From JBHHXG01 sp046756985 (GTDB lineage Bacteria; Pseudomonadota; Zetaproteobacteria; Mariprofundales; Mariprofundaceae), in assembly GCA_046756985.1 (NCBI GenBank), contig JBHHXG010000045.1:1-13464 (forward strand): 13,464 nt of DNA, written 5' to 3'. Position numbers and translations under genes: made by a program. Shown here in pieces: positions 1 to 7,122 of this stretch. Each line of letters starts with the position of its first letter. Positions within the stretch are counted from its first letter, which is position 1. The notes beneath the pieces were generated by a model. It was not told where the DNA came from, did no database searches, and saw only the letters and a program-made list of their open reading frames with translations.

Positions 1-660
1 CGCCTTCCAGAAAAACTACTGACATTAACATTTGATGGTGGCTACCGGGACGTGCTTAATGCAGTCGTGCCTGTGTTAAAGAAGCATGATTTTCACGCTA
101 CTTTTTTTATCAGCCCGCATCATGTCGGGAAGTCGTTGATTATAGGTGGCGTAAAAATCCCCTGCCTGGACTGGAACGAAATCCAGCAACTTGTAGATGC
201 CGGACACGAAATCGGTGCCTATACCTTATCCGGCAAGAACTTCCATCTGGATAATAAGGAGATGGAAAATCAGCTTATTGCAGACATCCACCTTGCAGCC
301 AGGACATTCCCGCAAAAACTGGGAAAAGCGCTGCGTTTCATCTCCGTGCGCGAAGGCATTCCCGGCAGTCGGGTACTAAAGGCCCTGAAAGAAGCTGGTG
401 CGGAAGGCTTCTGCACGAAATGCCCCACCAAACGCCGGCCAAACCGCTACTGCATGGGCAGGATTCAGATCGATGACGATGATCCGAATATTTTTCGCAT
501 CAAGATTTCCAGAAATTACCTGCGCTTCAAGGATTCACGTTCCTGGCGTTATATTCGCAAATACAAAATAGACCGTCTGGCACACATCATTTCAGACAAT
601 GTCAACGCACGCCGGCAACAGAAAAATAACCAGGGCACGAATCCGCACACCAAACGTTAA
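1..660 (+). CDS. NodB-like polysaccharide deacetylase family protein, 5'-truncated, probably inactive
   Basis: The reading frame is open from base 1, so the start lies outside the window; the GTG at 52 is an internal Val codon. The visible 219 residues match the NodB homology domain of carbohydrate esterase family 4, which removes N- or O-acetyl groups from glycans using a metal held by one Asp and two His. Motif 1 (normally TFDDGYxD) reads TFDGGYRD at 28-51, keeping the presumed catalytic-base Asp but replacing the metal-ligand Asp with Gly (37-39). Motif 2 (normally GHEIGxHTxSH) reads GHEIGAYTLSG, so the two metal His are Tyr (220-222) and Gly (232-234). The usual R-x-P-Y-G motif is also changed, to SVREGIPG. 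The C-terminal tail is basic (RRQQKNN...KR). Family membership is clear; the inference is a non-catalytic, perhaps glycan-binding relative. No partner gene is visible here. Confidence 0.82.
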   Translation, partial: RLPEKLLTLTFDGGYRDVLNAVVPVLKKHDFHATFFISPHHVGKSLIIGGVKIPCLDWNEIQQLVDAGHEIGAYTLSGKNFHLDNKEMENQLIADIHLAARTFPQKLGKALRFISVREGIPGSRVLKALKEAGAEGFCTKCPTKRRPNRYCMGRIQIDDDDPNIFRIKISRNYLRFKDSRSWRYIRKYKIDRLAHIISDNVNARRQQKNNQGTNPHTKR

Positions 661-714
661 AATTTCTTTAATAAAACAATAACTTCAGTTGTGATTTGTG
701 TCATATTTTCTTTC

Positions 715-749
715 CCCCTGGATGCCTAATATGCTGCATGCCCAGAGGG
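715..749 (+). other. Possible stem-loop in the leader of the 30-residue ORF
   Basis: Hand folding gives CCC (715-717) pairing with GGG (747-749), CTGG (718-721) with CCAG (742-745), and ATGC (722-725) with GCAT (736-739). The loop is 10 nt, with bulges at 740-741 and 746. That makes 11 base pairs with no following U-tract, so it does not look like a terminator. It lies 40 nt before the Shine-Dalgarno of the ORF at 801. It could be a leader structure or chance pairing; no known riboswitch class was recognised. Confidence 0.3.
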
Positions 750-800
750 CAAATCCACCGTGATCAGAACAATCCGGCTACAGAGAATAGGAGGCGTGAC

Positions 801-893
801 ATGAAAAAACTGCTGGCTTTTGCGGCTGTATTTACAGCAATCTATTCAGCTGCGTTTATTAATATCGCATTCAAGACCTTTGATTATTCTTAA
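801..893 (+). CDS. 30-residue hydrophobic micropeptide, likely single-pass membrane protein
   Basis: This is a short ORF starting ATG AAA AAA CTG with a perfect AGGAGG (789-794) six bases upstream, the strongest ribosome binding site in the left part of the window. The peptide has two Lys after Met, then about 20 mostly hydrophobic residues (LLAFAAVFTAIYSAAFINIA) and a short polar tail (FKTFDYS). By the positive-inside rule this suggests one N-in membrane helix. It could instead be an exported signal-like peptide, but no cleavage box is obvious. An in-frame upstream extension to 696 exists but lacks an initiation signal. The gene sits alone between the deacetylase and the convergent SRPBCC gene. 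No family was recognised. The coding call rests on the Shine-Dalgarno and the composition. Confidence 0.55.
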   Translation: MKKLLAFAAVFTAIYSAAFINIAFKTFDYS

Positions 894-993
894 CATGCGA
901 TACAAAGCATCACAATGCTAGTCTTTCTATCAGACAATCTATTATGAATTGCAGAATCCTTAACTCACCTGCTGCAAGCTTTTCAGGTTTTCA

Positions 994-1419
994 CTACTCT
1001 GGGCCCTGCTCCAGACGCATCTTGACATAAGCCATGGCCTCGGCGGCGGCCCTGTGCATCAGGGGTTCCAGAAACGGTGTAAGCAAAAATTCCAGCAACG
1101 GATTCTGAAAGCGATATTCCATGCTGAAACACACCTCGGTGCCCATCCTGGTAGGCCGCAAATCATAACCGCCGGCATTGGGCTGGCCGCTCAGCGACTT
1201 CCAGGCAAAGCGACGGGGGCGGTTGCGCTCGGTTACCACCCCTTCCCATGACAGTTCAATCCCGGCCACCACAATGCTCCAGCGATAGGTTTCCGGCCCG
1301 GTCGGTGTGACCTCTTTGAGCAGGGAAACATAAGCAGGGAACTCCTCCACCCTGGTAATTAGATCAAAGACGAGTTCGGGATCAGCTGCAATCTCCACCC
1401 GCTTTTCAATGACCGGCAT
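994..1419 (-). CDS. SRPBCC-fold (cyclase/dehydrase, COQ10-like) protein
   Basis: 141 residues, the usual length of single-domain START/Bet v 1-fold proteins, which form a hydrophobic cavity for lipids, polyketides or quinones. The opening IEKRVEIAADPELVFDLITRVEEFPAY follows the family pattern of strand 1 followed by helices with a V-F-D-L-I and F-P-x-Y signature. The middle block W-x-G-V-V-T-E-R-N-R-P-R-R-F-A-W-K-S-L-S-G resembles the cyclase/dehydrase subgroup, and the protein ends in a long amphipathic helix. It lacks the F-P-W-C motif of RatA/COQ10, so those names are not justified. The ATG at 1419 is preceded by AAGG six bases upstream. It follows nagZ by 64 nt on the same strand and is probably the last gene of that transcript. 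Its ligand is unknown. Confidence 0.75.
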   Translation of the reverse strand: MPVIEKRVEIAADPELVFDLITRVEEFPAYVSLLKEVTPTGPETYRWSIVVAGIELSWEGVVTERNRPRRFAWKSLSGQPNAGGYDLRPTRMGTEVCFSMEYRFQNPLLEFLLTPFLEPLMHRAAAEAMAYVKMRLEQGPE

Positions 1420-1483
1420 GGATTACCTTACACTAGAACTGTGGGGGTATAGCAAGGCTATCGCCACTGGCATATGGAATGAA

Positions 1484-2362
1484 TCAGGTCTCATACATGC
1501 TGCGTACGCCTGCGGGTTCACAGACCAGTAAAATATCACAGCCTGCACCCAGTGCCGATTTCGCGGCCTCGGAAACATTTTCTCCAACGCCTTTCATGCA
1601 CAAATCATCGCTCCAGATATTTCCTGTAAAGCCGAATCGTTTCTTGAGCACCTCTTTCAGCCAGAAGGAAGACAGGGTTGCCACCTGATTTTCCACATCT
1701 GAATAGATCACATGAGCCGTCATAACATGATGCAATCCCTGCCGGATAAGGGTATGAAAAGGCTCTGCCTCAGTCAGGACTATCTCCAGTTCAGCATCCA
1801 CTTCCGGCACATTGACATGCGAATCCGCATTGGCGCGCCCATGACCGGGAAAGTGCTTGCCAACTGCCTCGATGCCTGAGGCCTGCAAGCCCTGCATGCA
1901 GGCGGCTCCAAGCTCGGCAACCGTCTGCGGGTCAAATGAGTAAGCACGCTCGCCAATAATGGCGTGGCCCGCAGCATGAAATACATCCAGCACAGGTGCA
2001 CAGTTATGTGTAAATCCAAGCTTCTTTAAGGCAAGACCCGTGGCATGGGCATCTGCATAGGCAGCCTTTGTAGCCGCTCCCGGATCGGATTGAAAAAGCT
2101 CCCCATATTCAGCAGCACTTTTTCGCTGGTTGAAAGGCGCCCAGGGAATGCGATTTACCCTGCCTCCCTCCTCGTCAATGGCAGTCCACGTTTCTTCTCC
2201 CGTGCAACTGCGCACCTCAGCCAGCAAGGCTGTTACCTGCTCCGGGCTCTCGATATTGCGCGCAAACAGTATCACGCCCTTGGGCGGCCTCTCCCGCAAC
2301 CATCGGCGCTCCTCTGCGCTCAAAGCCAACCCCTGCAAACCAATGATCAAATGTTCATGCAT
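1484..2362 (-). CDS. nagZ: Beta-N-acetylhexosaminidase, glycoside hydrolase family 3 (NagZ type)
   Basis: Cytoplasmic GH3 enzymes of this type remove N-acetylglucosamine from GlcNAc-1,6-anhydroMurNAc peptides during peptidoglycan recycling. The 292-residue protein has the diagnostic features in order: AIDEEGGRVNR near 61-71 (sugar binding), KHFPGHG at 169-175, the Asp180/His182 pair in DSH that acts as general acid/base in NagZ, and SDDLCM at 251-256, whose Asp after Ser is the expected nucleophile. No signal peptide is seen, consistent with a cytosolic enzyme. The C terminus stops soon after the last barrel strand (AGCDILLVCE), making it shorter than the roughly 340-residue E. coli protein. 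I chose ATG 2362 because GGAAG lies seven bases upstream and the ATG shares a base with the dppC stop (TGATG), typical of translational coupling. An in-frame TTG at 2365 is less likely. Confidence 0.92.
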   Translation of the reverse strand: MHEHLIIGLQGLALSAEERRWLRERPPKGVILFARNIESPEQVTALLAEVRSCTGEETWTAIDEEGGRVNRIPWAPFNQRKSAAEYGELFQSDPGAATKAAYADAHATGLALKKLGFTHNCAPVLDVFHAAGHAIIGERAYSFDPQTVAELGAACMQGLQASGIEAVGKHFPGHGRANADSHVNVPEVDAELEIVLTEAEPFHTLIRQGLHHVMTAHVIYSDVENQVATLSSFWLKEVLKKRFGFTGNIWSDDLCMKGVGENVSEAAKSALGAGCDILLVCEPAGVRSMYET

Positions 2363-3168
2363 CAACGTACTTCCATTTTCACATCAAGCCTGTCGCGCAG
2401 GGCATCGCCCAGAAGGTTCACGGCCATGACCAGCATGAACAGGGTCAGCCCCGGCCAAATCACCAGCATGGGGGAAACCAGCATCAGCCTTGTTCCCTCC
2501 CGAATCATTGTACCAAGCGATGCGTCCGGTGGCTGTACGCCTACACCCAGAAACGACAGCCCCGCTTCGCCGATAATCACCGCGGCAAGGCCGAAACTGG
2601 CCTCAACCAGTAAAGGAGCAGCGATATTGGGCAATAAATGGCGTGTCGCGATATAGCGCATTCCTGATCCGCTGGCCAATGCGGCCTCGACATAGGGCAC
2701 CCTTTTCAATGTCAGCACCTGAGCACGCGTCAGCCGCGCAAACCCGACCCAGCCAACTGCCACCAATGCCATAATCAGATTATCTACGCCCGGCCCCAGC
2801 ATTGCAGCCAGTGCAATGGCCAGCAAAATGCCGGGGAAAGACAGCACGATATCAGCCAACCGCATCAACAGCGCATCGAGCCAACCACCAGACCAGGCAG
2901 CCAGCATACCGATGCTAATCCCTGCCATGCCCCCTAGCGCTACCACGCAAGCGCCAACCATAAACGACAACTGCAGCCCTTCCGCCAGCCTTGAAAGCAC
3001 ATCGCGGCCCAAAGCATCACAGCCCAAGGGATGCGCCAGGCTCATTCCAGCCAGCACCGCATCCAGATCCACAGCATGGCCATCAACGCCCAGCAAGACT
3101 CCGGCAAGCAGAACCAGTGCCGGCAGTAGCAAACAAAGGCCGATCAGCAGGGCTGCCGGTCTAGCCAT
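2362..3168 (-). CDS. dppC: Peptide/nickel-type ABC transporter permease, DppC family
   Basis: Inner-membrane subunit that pairs with a DppB-type permease to import peptides or related solutes. The 268-residue form begins MARPAALLIGLCLLLPALVL (first helix). A periplasmic segment containing HPLGCDALGRDVLSRL follows, a hallmark of DppC/OppC proteins. The rest has about five further hydrophobic helices. The cytoplasmic EAA loop is EAALASGSGMRYIATRHLLP, which docks the ATPase, and GEAGLSFLGVGVQPPDASLG is another family signature. I chose ATG 3168, which overlaps the end of dppB by 8 nt (ATGGCTAG) and places the first helix at the N terminus. A longer frame to 3228 would add a poor non-hydrophobic extension. 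No DppD/DppF ATPase or solute-binding protein lies nearby, so the partners are encoded elsewhere. The substrate cannot be read from the sequence; its coupling to nagZ hints at muropeptides. Confidence 0.88.
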   Translation of the reverse strand: MARPAALLIGLCLLLPALVLLAGVLLGVDGHAVDLDAVLAGMSLAHPLGCDALGRDVLSRLAEGLQLSFMVGACVVALGGMAGISIGMLAAWSGGWLDALLMRLADIVLSFPGILLAIALAAMLGPGVDNLIMALVAVGWVGFARLTRAQVLTLKRVPYVEAALASGSGMRYIATRHLLPNIAAPLLVEASFGLAAVIIGEAGLSFLGVGVQPPDASLGTMIREGTRLMLVSPMLVIWPGLTLFMLVMAVNLLGDALRDRLDVKMEVR

Positions 3169-4084
3169 GACGCTGTCTCGGATCAAGCCACATGCCCAGC
3201 AGATCTGCGAGGAGGTTTGCCAGCACATAGAAGGACGCGATAATCAGAACGCATCCCTGCACAAGCGGATAATCGCGCTGCTGGATGGCCTCGATTGTAA
3301 GCAGGCCCAGACCAGGCCAGTCGAACACCGTCTCGGTAATCACGGCCCCGCCCAATATCGCGCCCATCTGCAGCGCAAACATCGTCACCACCGGAACGGC
3401 TGCCAGACGGGCCGCATGGCGCCACCATATGATCCGGTCAGACATCCCCATGGCACGTGCCGTGCGCATCGCATCGCTGCTCATCGCTTCCAGCCAGCTT
3501 GAACGCGCCATGCGGGACAGCACCGCCGCCAAGGCCGTACCAAGTGTGATTGCCGGCAGAACAATACTGCCGGGTTGATCCATGCCGGATACCGGCAGCC
3601 ATCCCAGACCAACGGCAAAACCGAGCATCAGCACTGGCCCCAGCCAGAAATTGGGAATGGATACCCCAACAAGTGAGAAACCCATGGCTGCAATGTCTTT
3701 TCTGGAACCGGCATGGCGTGCAGCCCAGTAGCCCAGTGGTAATGCCAGAACCAGCGCCAGCAGCAGGCTGACACCAGCCAATTGAGCAGTCGCCGGTAGG
3801 CGCTCCTTGATGCGTGTCCACACATCGCGATTGTCAACAAGACTTTGACCCCAATCACCTGTCACGATACCCGAAAGGAAATGGGCATATTGCACTGGCA
3901 ACGGGTCATTCAATCCCAGCGTTTGTCTTAGCTGTTCACGATCTGCAGCCATGGCTGTCTCGCCCAGCAGCGCATCAACAGGATCACCCGGCACTAAATG
4001 CAACAACATAAAAACAAGCGTGGCAACGCCGAGCAGCGTCGGCAGTGCTTGCAACAGTCGCGCTAAAACAATACGTCCCAGCAT
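3161..4084 (-). CDS. dppB: Peptide/nickel-type ABC transporter permease, DppB family
   Basis: 307 residues, the normal family length. The N terminus RIVLARLLQALPTLLGVATLVF is the typical first helix, followed by HLVPGDPVDALLG and the LGLNDPLPVQYAHFL block of DppB/OppB proteins, then GDWGQSL. Five further helices and the EAA-type loop (MRTARAMGMSDRIIWWRHAAR) complete the permease. It is the first gene of the minus-strand cluster dppB-dppC-nagZ-SRPBCC and diverges from ubiG across 85 bp that must carry its promoter. I see no strong Shine-Dalgarno before ATG 4084, but the family alignment supports this start. As with dppC, the ATPases and binding protein are absent, and the specificity (dipeptide, oligopeptide, murein peptide or nickel) is not determined. 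Confidence 0.9.
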   Translation of the reverse strand: MLGRIVLARLLQALPTLLGVATLVFMLLHLVPGDPVDALLGETAMAADREQLRQTLGLNDPLPVQYAHFLSGIVTGDWGQSLVDNRDVWTRIKERLPATAQLAGVSLLLALVLALPLGYWAARHAGSRKDIAAMGFSLVGVSIPNFWLGPVLMLGFAVGLGWLPVSGMDQPGSIVLPAITLGTALAAVLSRMARSSWLEAMSSDAMRTARAMGMSDRIIWWRHAARLAAVPVVTMFALQMGAILGGAVITETVFDWPGLGLLTIEAIQQRDYPLVQGCVLIIASFYVLANLLADLLGMWLDPRQRHG

Positions 4085-4169
4085 GTTGCCAAGCTAACGG
4101 CCTGCATCCAAAGAAAGAAGCCTGGAAACACCATAGGCATGTTGTGCATCAGAAACTTGCCATATCAAA

Positions 4170-4895
4170 ATGCCGGCAGCATCCTCTCGTGCCATGCCAC
4201 GCCATTTCGACCAGGATGAAATCGATAAATTTGAGGCCATCGCCGCCGAATGGTGGAATCCGAATGGCCGTTTCAAACCGTTACACCGCATCAACCCGTT
4301 ACGCCTGGATTACATTGCCGGTCATGCAAAGCTAAGTGATGCAAAGGTGCTGGATGTCGGGTGTGGTGGCGGCCTGCTGGCTGAAGGCATGGCACAACGT
4401 GGTGCAGAAGTCACCGGCATTGACCGTTCCAAAAAGGCCCTTGCCGTCGCACGCACGCATGCGGAACAAGGCAGTGCCAAAGTACAGTATGAAAGCAGTG
4501 ATGCAGAAACCTGGGCTGAGAAACATGAAGGTTATTATGATGCTGTCACCTGTCTGGAAGTGCTGGAGCATGTACCAGATGTGCCGCGCACTGTTGCTGC
4601 CTGTGCAAAAATGCTGAAACCCGGCGGTATCTTTTTCTTTGCTACATTGAACCGCACACCCAAATCTTATGCAATGTCTATTATTGGGGCGGAATACGTG
4701 CTTAACTGGTTGCCCAAAGGAACGCACCAATATGCTCATTTTATCCGCCCCTCTGAAATGGTGTCGGCTGTGCAGGCTGCCGGCCTGCAGGTCGAGGACA
4801 TGCGTGGTATGTCCTATCAGATATTTATGGACCGCTTTGTCATGTCCAGTGATCTGAGTGTGAATTATCTCGGCATGGCCCGACGCCACGCTTGA
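4170..4895 (+). CDS. ubiG: Ubiquinone biosynthesis O-methyltransferase UbiG
   Basis: SAM-dependent enzyme that performs both O-methylations of ubiquinone synthesis, acting at the inner membrane face. 241 residues, as in E. coli. The N-terminal D-x-x-E-I-D-K-F-E-A-I-A-A-E-W-W-N-P-N-G block and FKPLHRINPLRLDYI are UbiG signatures. Methyltransferase motif I is VLDVGCGGGLL (60-70), followed by the acidic loop GIDRSKKAL, and LEVLEHVPD is the motif II/post region. The segment after FFATLNRTPKSYAMSIIGAE matches the insertion that lets UbiG bind membrane lipids. The start is uncertain: ATG 4170 gives the full length but has no Shine-Dalgarno, and ATG 4194 (MPRHFDQDE) also fits. It diverges from dppB, and lptD follows after 89 bp. 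No other ubi gene is present. Confidence 0.95.
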   Translation: MPAASSRAMPRHFDQDEIDKFEAIAAEWWNPNGRFKPLHRINPLRLDYIAGHAKLSDAKVLDVGCGGGLLAEGMAQRGAEVTGIDRSKKALAVARTHAEQGSAKVQYESSDAETWAEKHEGYYDAVTCLEVLEHVPDVPRTVAACAKMLKPGGIFFFATLNRTPKSYAMSIIGAEYVLNWLPKGTHQYAHFIRPSEMVSAVQAAGLQVEDMRGMSYQIFMDRFVMSSDLSVNYLGMARRHA

Positions 4896-4984
4896 CGCCG
4901 CGTTTATCGTCCGCACACAAAAATCGCCGCCATATTAGCGCCTTGTCCTAGACGCATGAGAAATTCGGACTAGATTCGCCGGCC

Positions 4985-7054
4985 ATGATACGGGCCCTGT
5001 CAATCTTCTTGCTAACTGTGCTCCTGTTTCCATCAGTCACAACGGCTGAAGGCACGGATATCTCCGCCGACGAGCTTACCCGGGACGCGGCAGGCGTGGT
5101 GATTGCAAGCGGCAACGTCATCATACGCCGCAAAGACAGTACGCTGCGCGCCGATGAAGTGCGCTATGACACCAAACAGCATCAGATCGAAGCGGATGGT
5201 CACGTCATCATCGAATCCCCCAAGGCCACCATACATGCTGATACGGCACAAATGGATACGGAAACAAAGCAAGGTGTCATGCAGCAGGCCGTGATTATGC
5301 TCCCTGACGGAGAGCGCCTTACAGCCGCCAAGCTCGAACGCGTGGATGAATATACATACCATGCGGAAACGATTCACTTCACCGCCTGCCCGGTGGATAA
5401 AGAGGCATGGGGCATTGCCGCCAGCGAAGCTACGCTTGACCAGAAGGAAGGAAAGCTGACAGCCACTCATACGCGTTTTGAAGCCTACGGAGTTCCGGTT
5501 ATTTACAGCCCATACTGGCAACAGCCACTGCGTCGCATGTCCGGTTTTTTGCCGCCCACGGTGGGCACAGGCCGACGCCGTGGCACAGAGATCGCAATTC
5601 CCTACTACGTTGCACCTTCGCCAAGTTGGGATGCCACACTGACACCGCACTGGATGAGCAAACGCGGCTTTATGCCGGAAGCGGAATTCCGACATGCCTC
5701 TGTATTTGGTGCGGAGACCATCAATTTTGAAGGCCTGCATGACAAGGTGACGGGCCAAAACCGTGGCCGTCTACAAAGTGATATTCACTGGCATATGCCT
5801 TTTTCCACGGAGCTTGAAATAAAGGCCGATCACGTCAGTGATCACGACTATCTGGCCGATTTTTCAGGCGGGGACAAGGACGCATCCACACGCTATCTGC
5901 AAAGCCAGGGTTCGCTTTCATGGCAAGGCGAATACGGTGACTGGGCTCTGCTGGCCCGACATCAGCATGACCTGACGAAGCCTAGCAACGCACAAACACT
6001 GCAAATTGTGCCGCGGCTGGAAAGCCATCTGTTTAAGTCGTTCGGCTCAGACACCATCTTCCATTTCGACCAGCAATCTACGCGCTTTGACCGCCGGCTC
6101 GGCACCGATGGCTGGCGCGTGGATCTGCATCCATATCTGGAATTGCCATGGGAGTTTGCCGGCGGCGGCCTTTCTACCAACTTGCAAATAGGAACACATC
6201 ACACCCGCTACTGGCTCAAAGATACGGCAAATGCCAGCAAGCCTACACGGACCACCGGTGAAGCAAGCCTTGAAGTGCAATCGATTTTTGAGCGCGTTAG
6301 TAATGATCAACAGTGGCGGCATACCATCGCACCTATTATCCGCTATGATTATGTCGAAGCGCCAAACCAGGCCGGGCTGCCCAATTTTGATTCCGCCTTC
6401 GGGCGACTCACCATAAGCAATTTTTTGTCCAGCAATCGGTTTTCCGGCCATGATCGCATTGAGCGCGTGCACCGCATCAGCCTGATGCTTGAAAGCGGGT
6501 TACAAACTCGGATGAGATCAACACAGGCACAGGATTTGGCAACTTTACGTATTGGAGCAGCCTATGACCTGCGCCGCGAGACGGTGGATGCGACGCTCAA
6601 GCCCGTACCGACGCGTCCTTTCTCAAATCTGGTGGGTGATTTGATTCTAAGGCCTTTGCCCGGGCTCAGTTTGACCGCTGGTGGCCAGTACGATCCGTCT
6701 GACCGCTTCTGGCCTGTGATCAATACAGCCATCAATTGGCGCTCCGAGAATGGCTACAAATTTCACGCCGGTTATCAGCTCACGGATGCAAGATATGCCA
6801 AAGAGGCTCAGCTTGTGGATGTTTCCGGTGAGGTGCCGCTGGGCAACCGCTGGCATATCAATGCAGGCTGGCAATATGACACCCTGCTCAAACTCACCCA
6901 ACGGCTGGACGGCGGCATACGTTACCAGCATCCATGCTGGAATCTGAAGGTTGATGTCTACCGTACTAACCGTCCCAGCGGCACAGCACAGTCAGCTGAT
7001 CTTGGCTTCCGTTTCTTGCTTGGTTTCAAGGGGCTGGGTAGCGTCGGCTCGTAA
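4985..7054 (+). CDS. lptD: LPS-assembly outer-membrane protein LptD
   Basis: Outer-membrane beta-barrel that, with lipoprotein LptE, inserts lipopolysaccharide into the outer leaflet. 689 residues against about 780 in E. coli. The signal peptide is MIRALSIFLLTVLLFPSVTTA with cleavage before EG. The periplasmic OstA/jellyroll domain spans roughly 24-150 (ISADEL..GNVIIRR..LRADEVRYD). The barrel begins with VPVIYSPYWQQPLRRMSGF and GTEIAIPYYVAPSPSWDATL, both LptD hallmarks, and ends in FRFLLGFKGLGSVGS. Only two cysteines occur, Cys135 (FTACP) and Cys651 (QHPCW), so one inter-domain disulfide at most can form, whereas E. coli has two from four cysteines. ATG 4985 lacks a Shine-Dalgarno, but the signal peptide fixes the start. 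It sits directly upstream of surA, whose product helps fold LptD. Confidence 0.95.
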   Translation: MIRALSIFLLTVLLFPSVTTAEGTDISADELTRDAAGVVIASGNVIIRRKDSTLRADEVRYDTKQHQIEADGHVIIESPKATIHADTAQMDTETKQGVMQQAVIMLPDGERLTAAKLERVDEYTYHAETIHFTACPVDKEAWGIAASEATLDQKEGKLTATHTRFEAYGVPVIYSPYWQQPLRRMSGFLPPTVGTGRRRGTEIAIPYYVAPSPSWDATLTPHWMSKRGFMPEAEFRHASVFGAETINFEGLHDKVTGQNRGRLQSDIHWHMPFSTELEIKADHVSDHDYLADFSGGDKDASTRYLQSQGSLSWQGEYGDWALLARHQHDLTKPSNAQTLQIVPRLESHLFKSFGSDTIFHFDQQSTRFDRRLGTDGWRVDLHPYLELPWEFAGGGLSTNLQIGTHHTRYWLKDTANASKPTRTTGEASLEVQSIFERVSNDQQWRHTIAPIIRYDYVEAPNQAGLPNFDSAFGRLTISNFLSSNRFSGHDRIERVHRISLMLESGLQTRMRSTQAQDLATLRIGAAYDLRRETVDATLKPVPTRPFSNLVGDLILRPLPGLSLTAGGQYDPSDRFWPVINTAINWRSENGYKFHAGYQLTDARYAKEAQLVDVSGEVPLGNRWHINAGWQYDTLLKLTQRLDGGIRYQHPCWNLKVDVYRTNRPSGTAQSADLGFRFLLGFKGLGSVGS

Positions 7055-7072
7055 TCAGGCGTGCATGAACAT

Positions 7073-7102
7073 TTCACAATACATAAACCGGCAGCATATA
7101 AT
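7073..7102 (+). promoter_or_regulatory. Sigma70-like promoter for surA
   Basis: TTCACA (7073-7078, five of six matches to the -35 consensus) and a perfect TATAAT (7097-7102) are separated by 18 bp in the lptD-surA gap. Transcription would start near 7109, giving a leader of about 14 nt that holds the surA Shine-Dalgarno. surA can therefore be expressed apart from lptD read-through. Confidence 0.6.
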
Positions 7103-7122
7103 CAAATCTTTATGGAGGCTCC

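Noticed and set aside
696..893. Longer 65-residue version of the micropeptide ORF
   Set aside because: The upstream part has no ribosome binding site, runs through the foldable leader and has an unrelated Cys/Pro-rich composition. The AGGAGG points to ATG 801.
906..919. AGCAT-CACA-ATGCT hairpin between the micropeptide and the SRPBCC gene, as a terminator
   Set aside because: The stem is only 5 bp, with no proper U-tract on either strand.
2045..2656. Plus-strand 203-residue ORF antisense to nagZ and dppC
   Set aside because: Composition is Ser/Arg/Pro-rich with no recognisable motif. It is a shadow of well-supported minus-strand genes.
4949..4976. Weak promoter-like TAGACG and TAGATT 16 bp apart before lptD
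   Set aside because: Each box matches only four of six consensus bases and the predicted start would fall on the ATG. Read-through from ubiG is equally possible.
5033..5758. Minus-strand 241-residue ORF inside lptD
   Set aside because: Rich in Cys, His and Arg as expected of antisense frames; lptD is unambiguous in the other strand.
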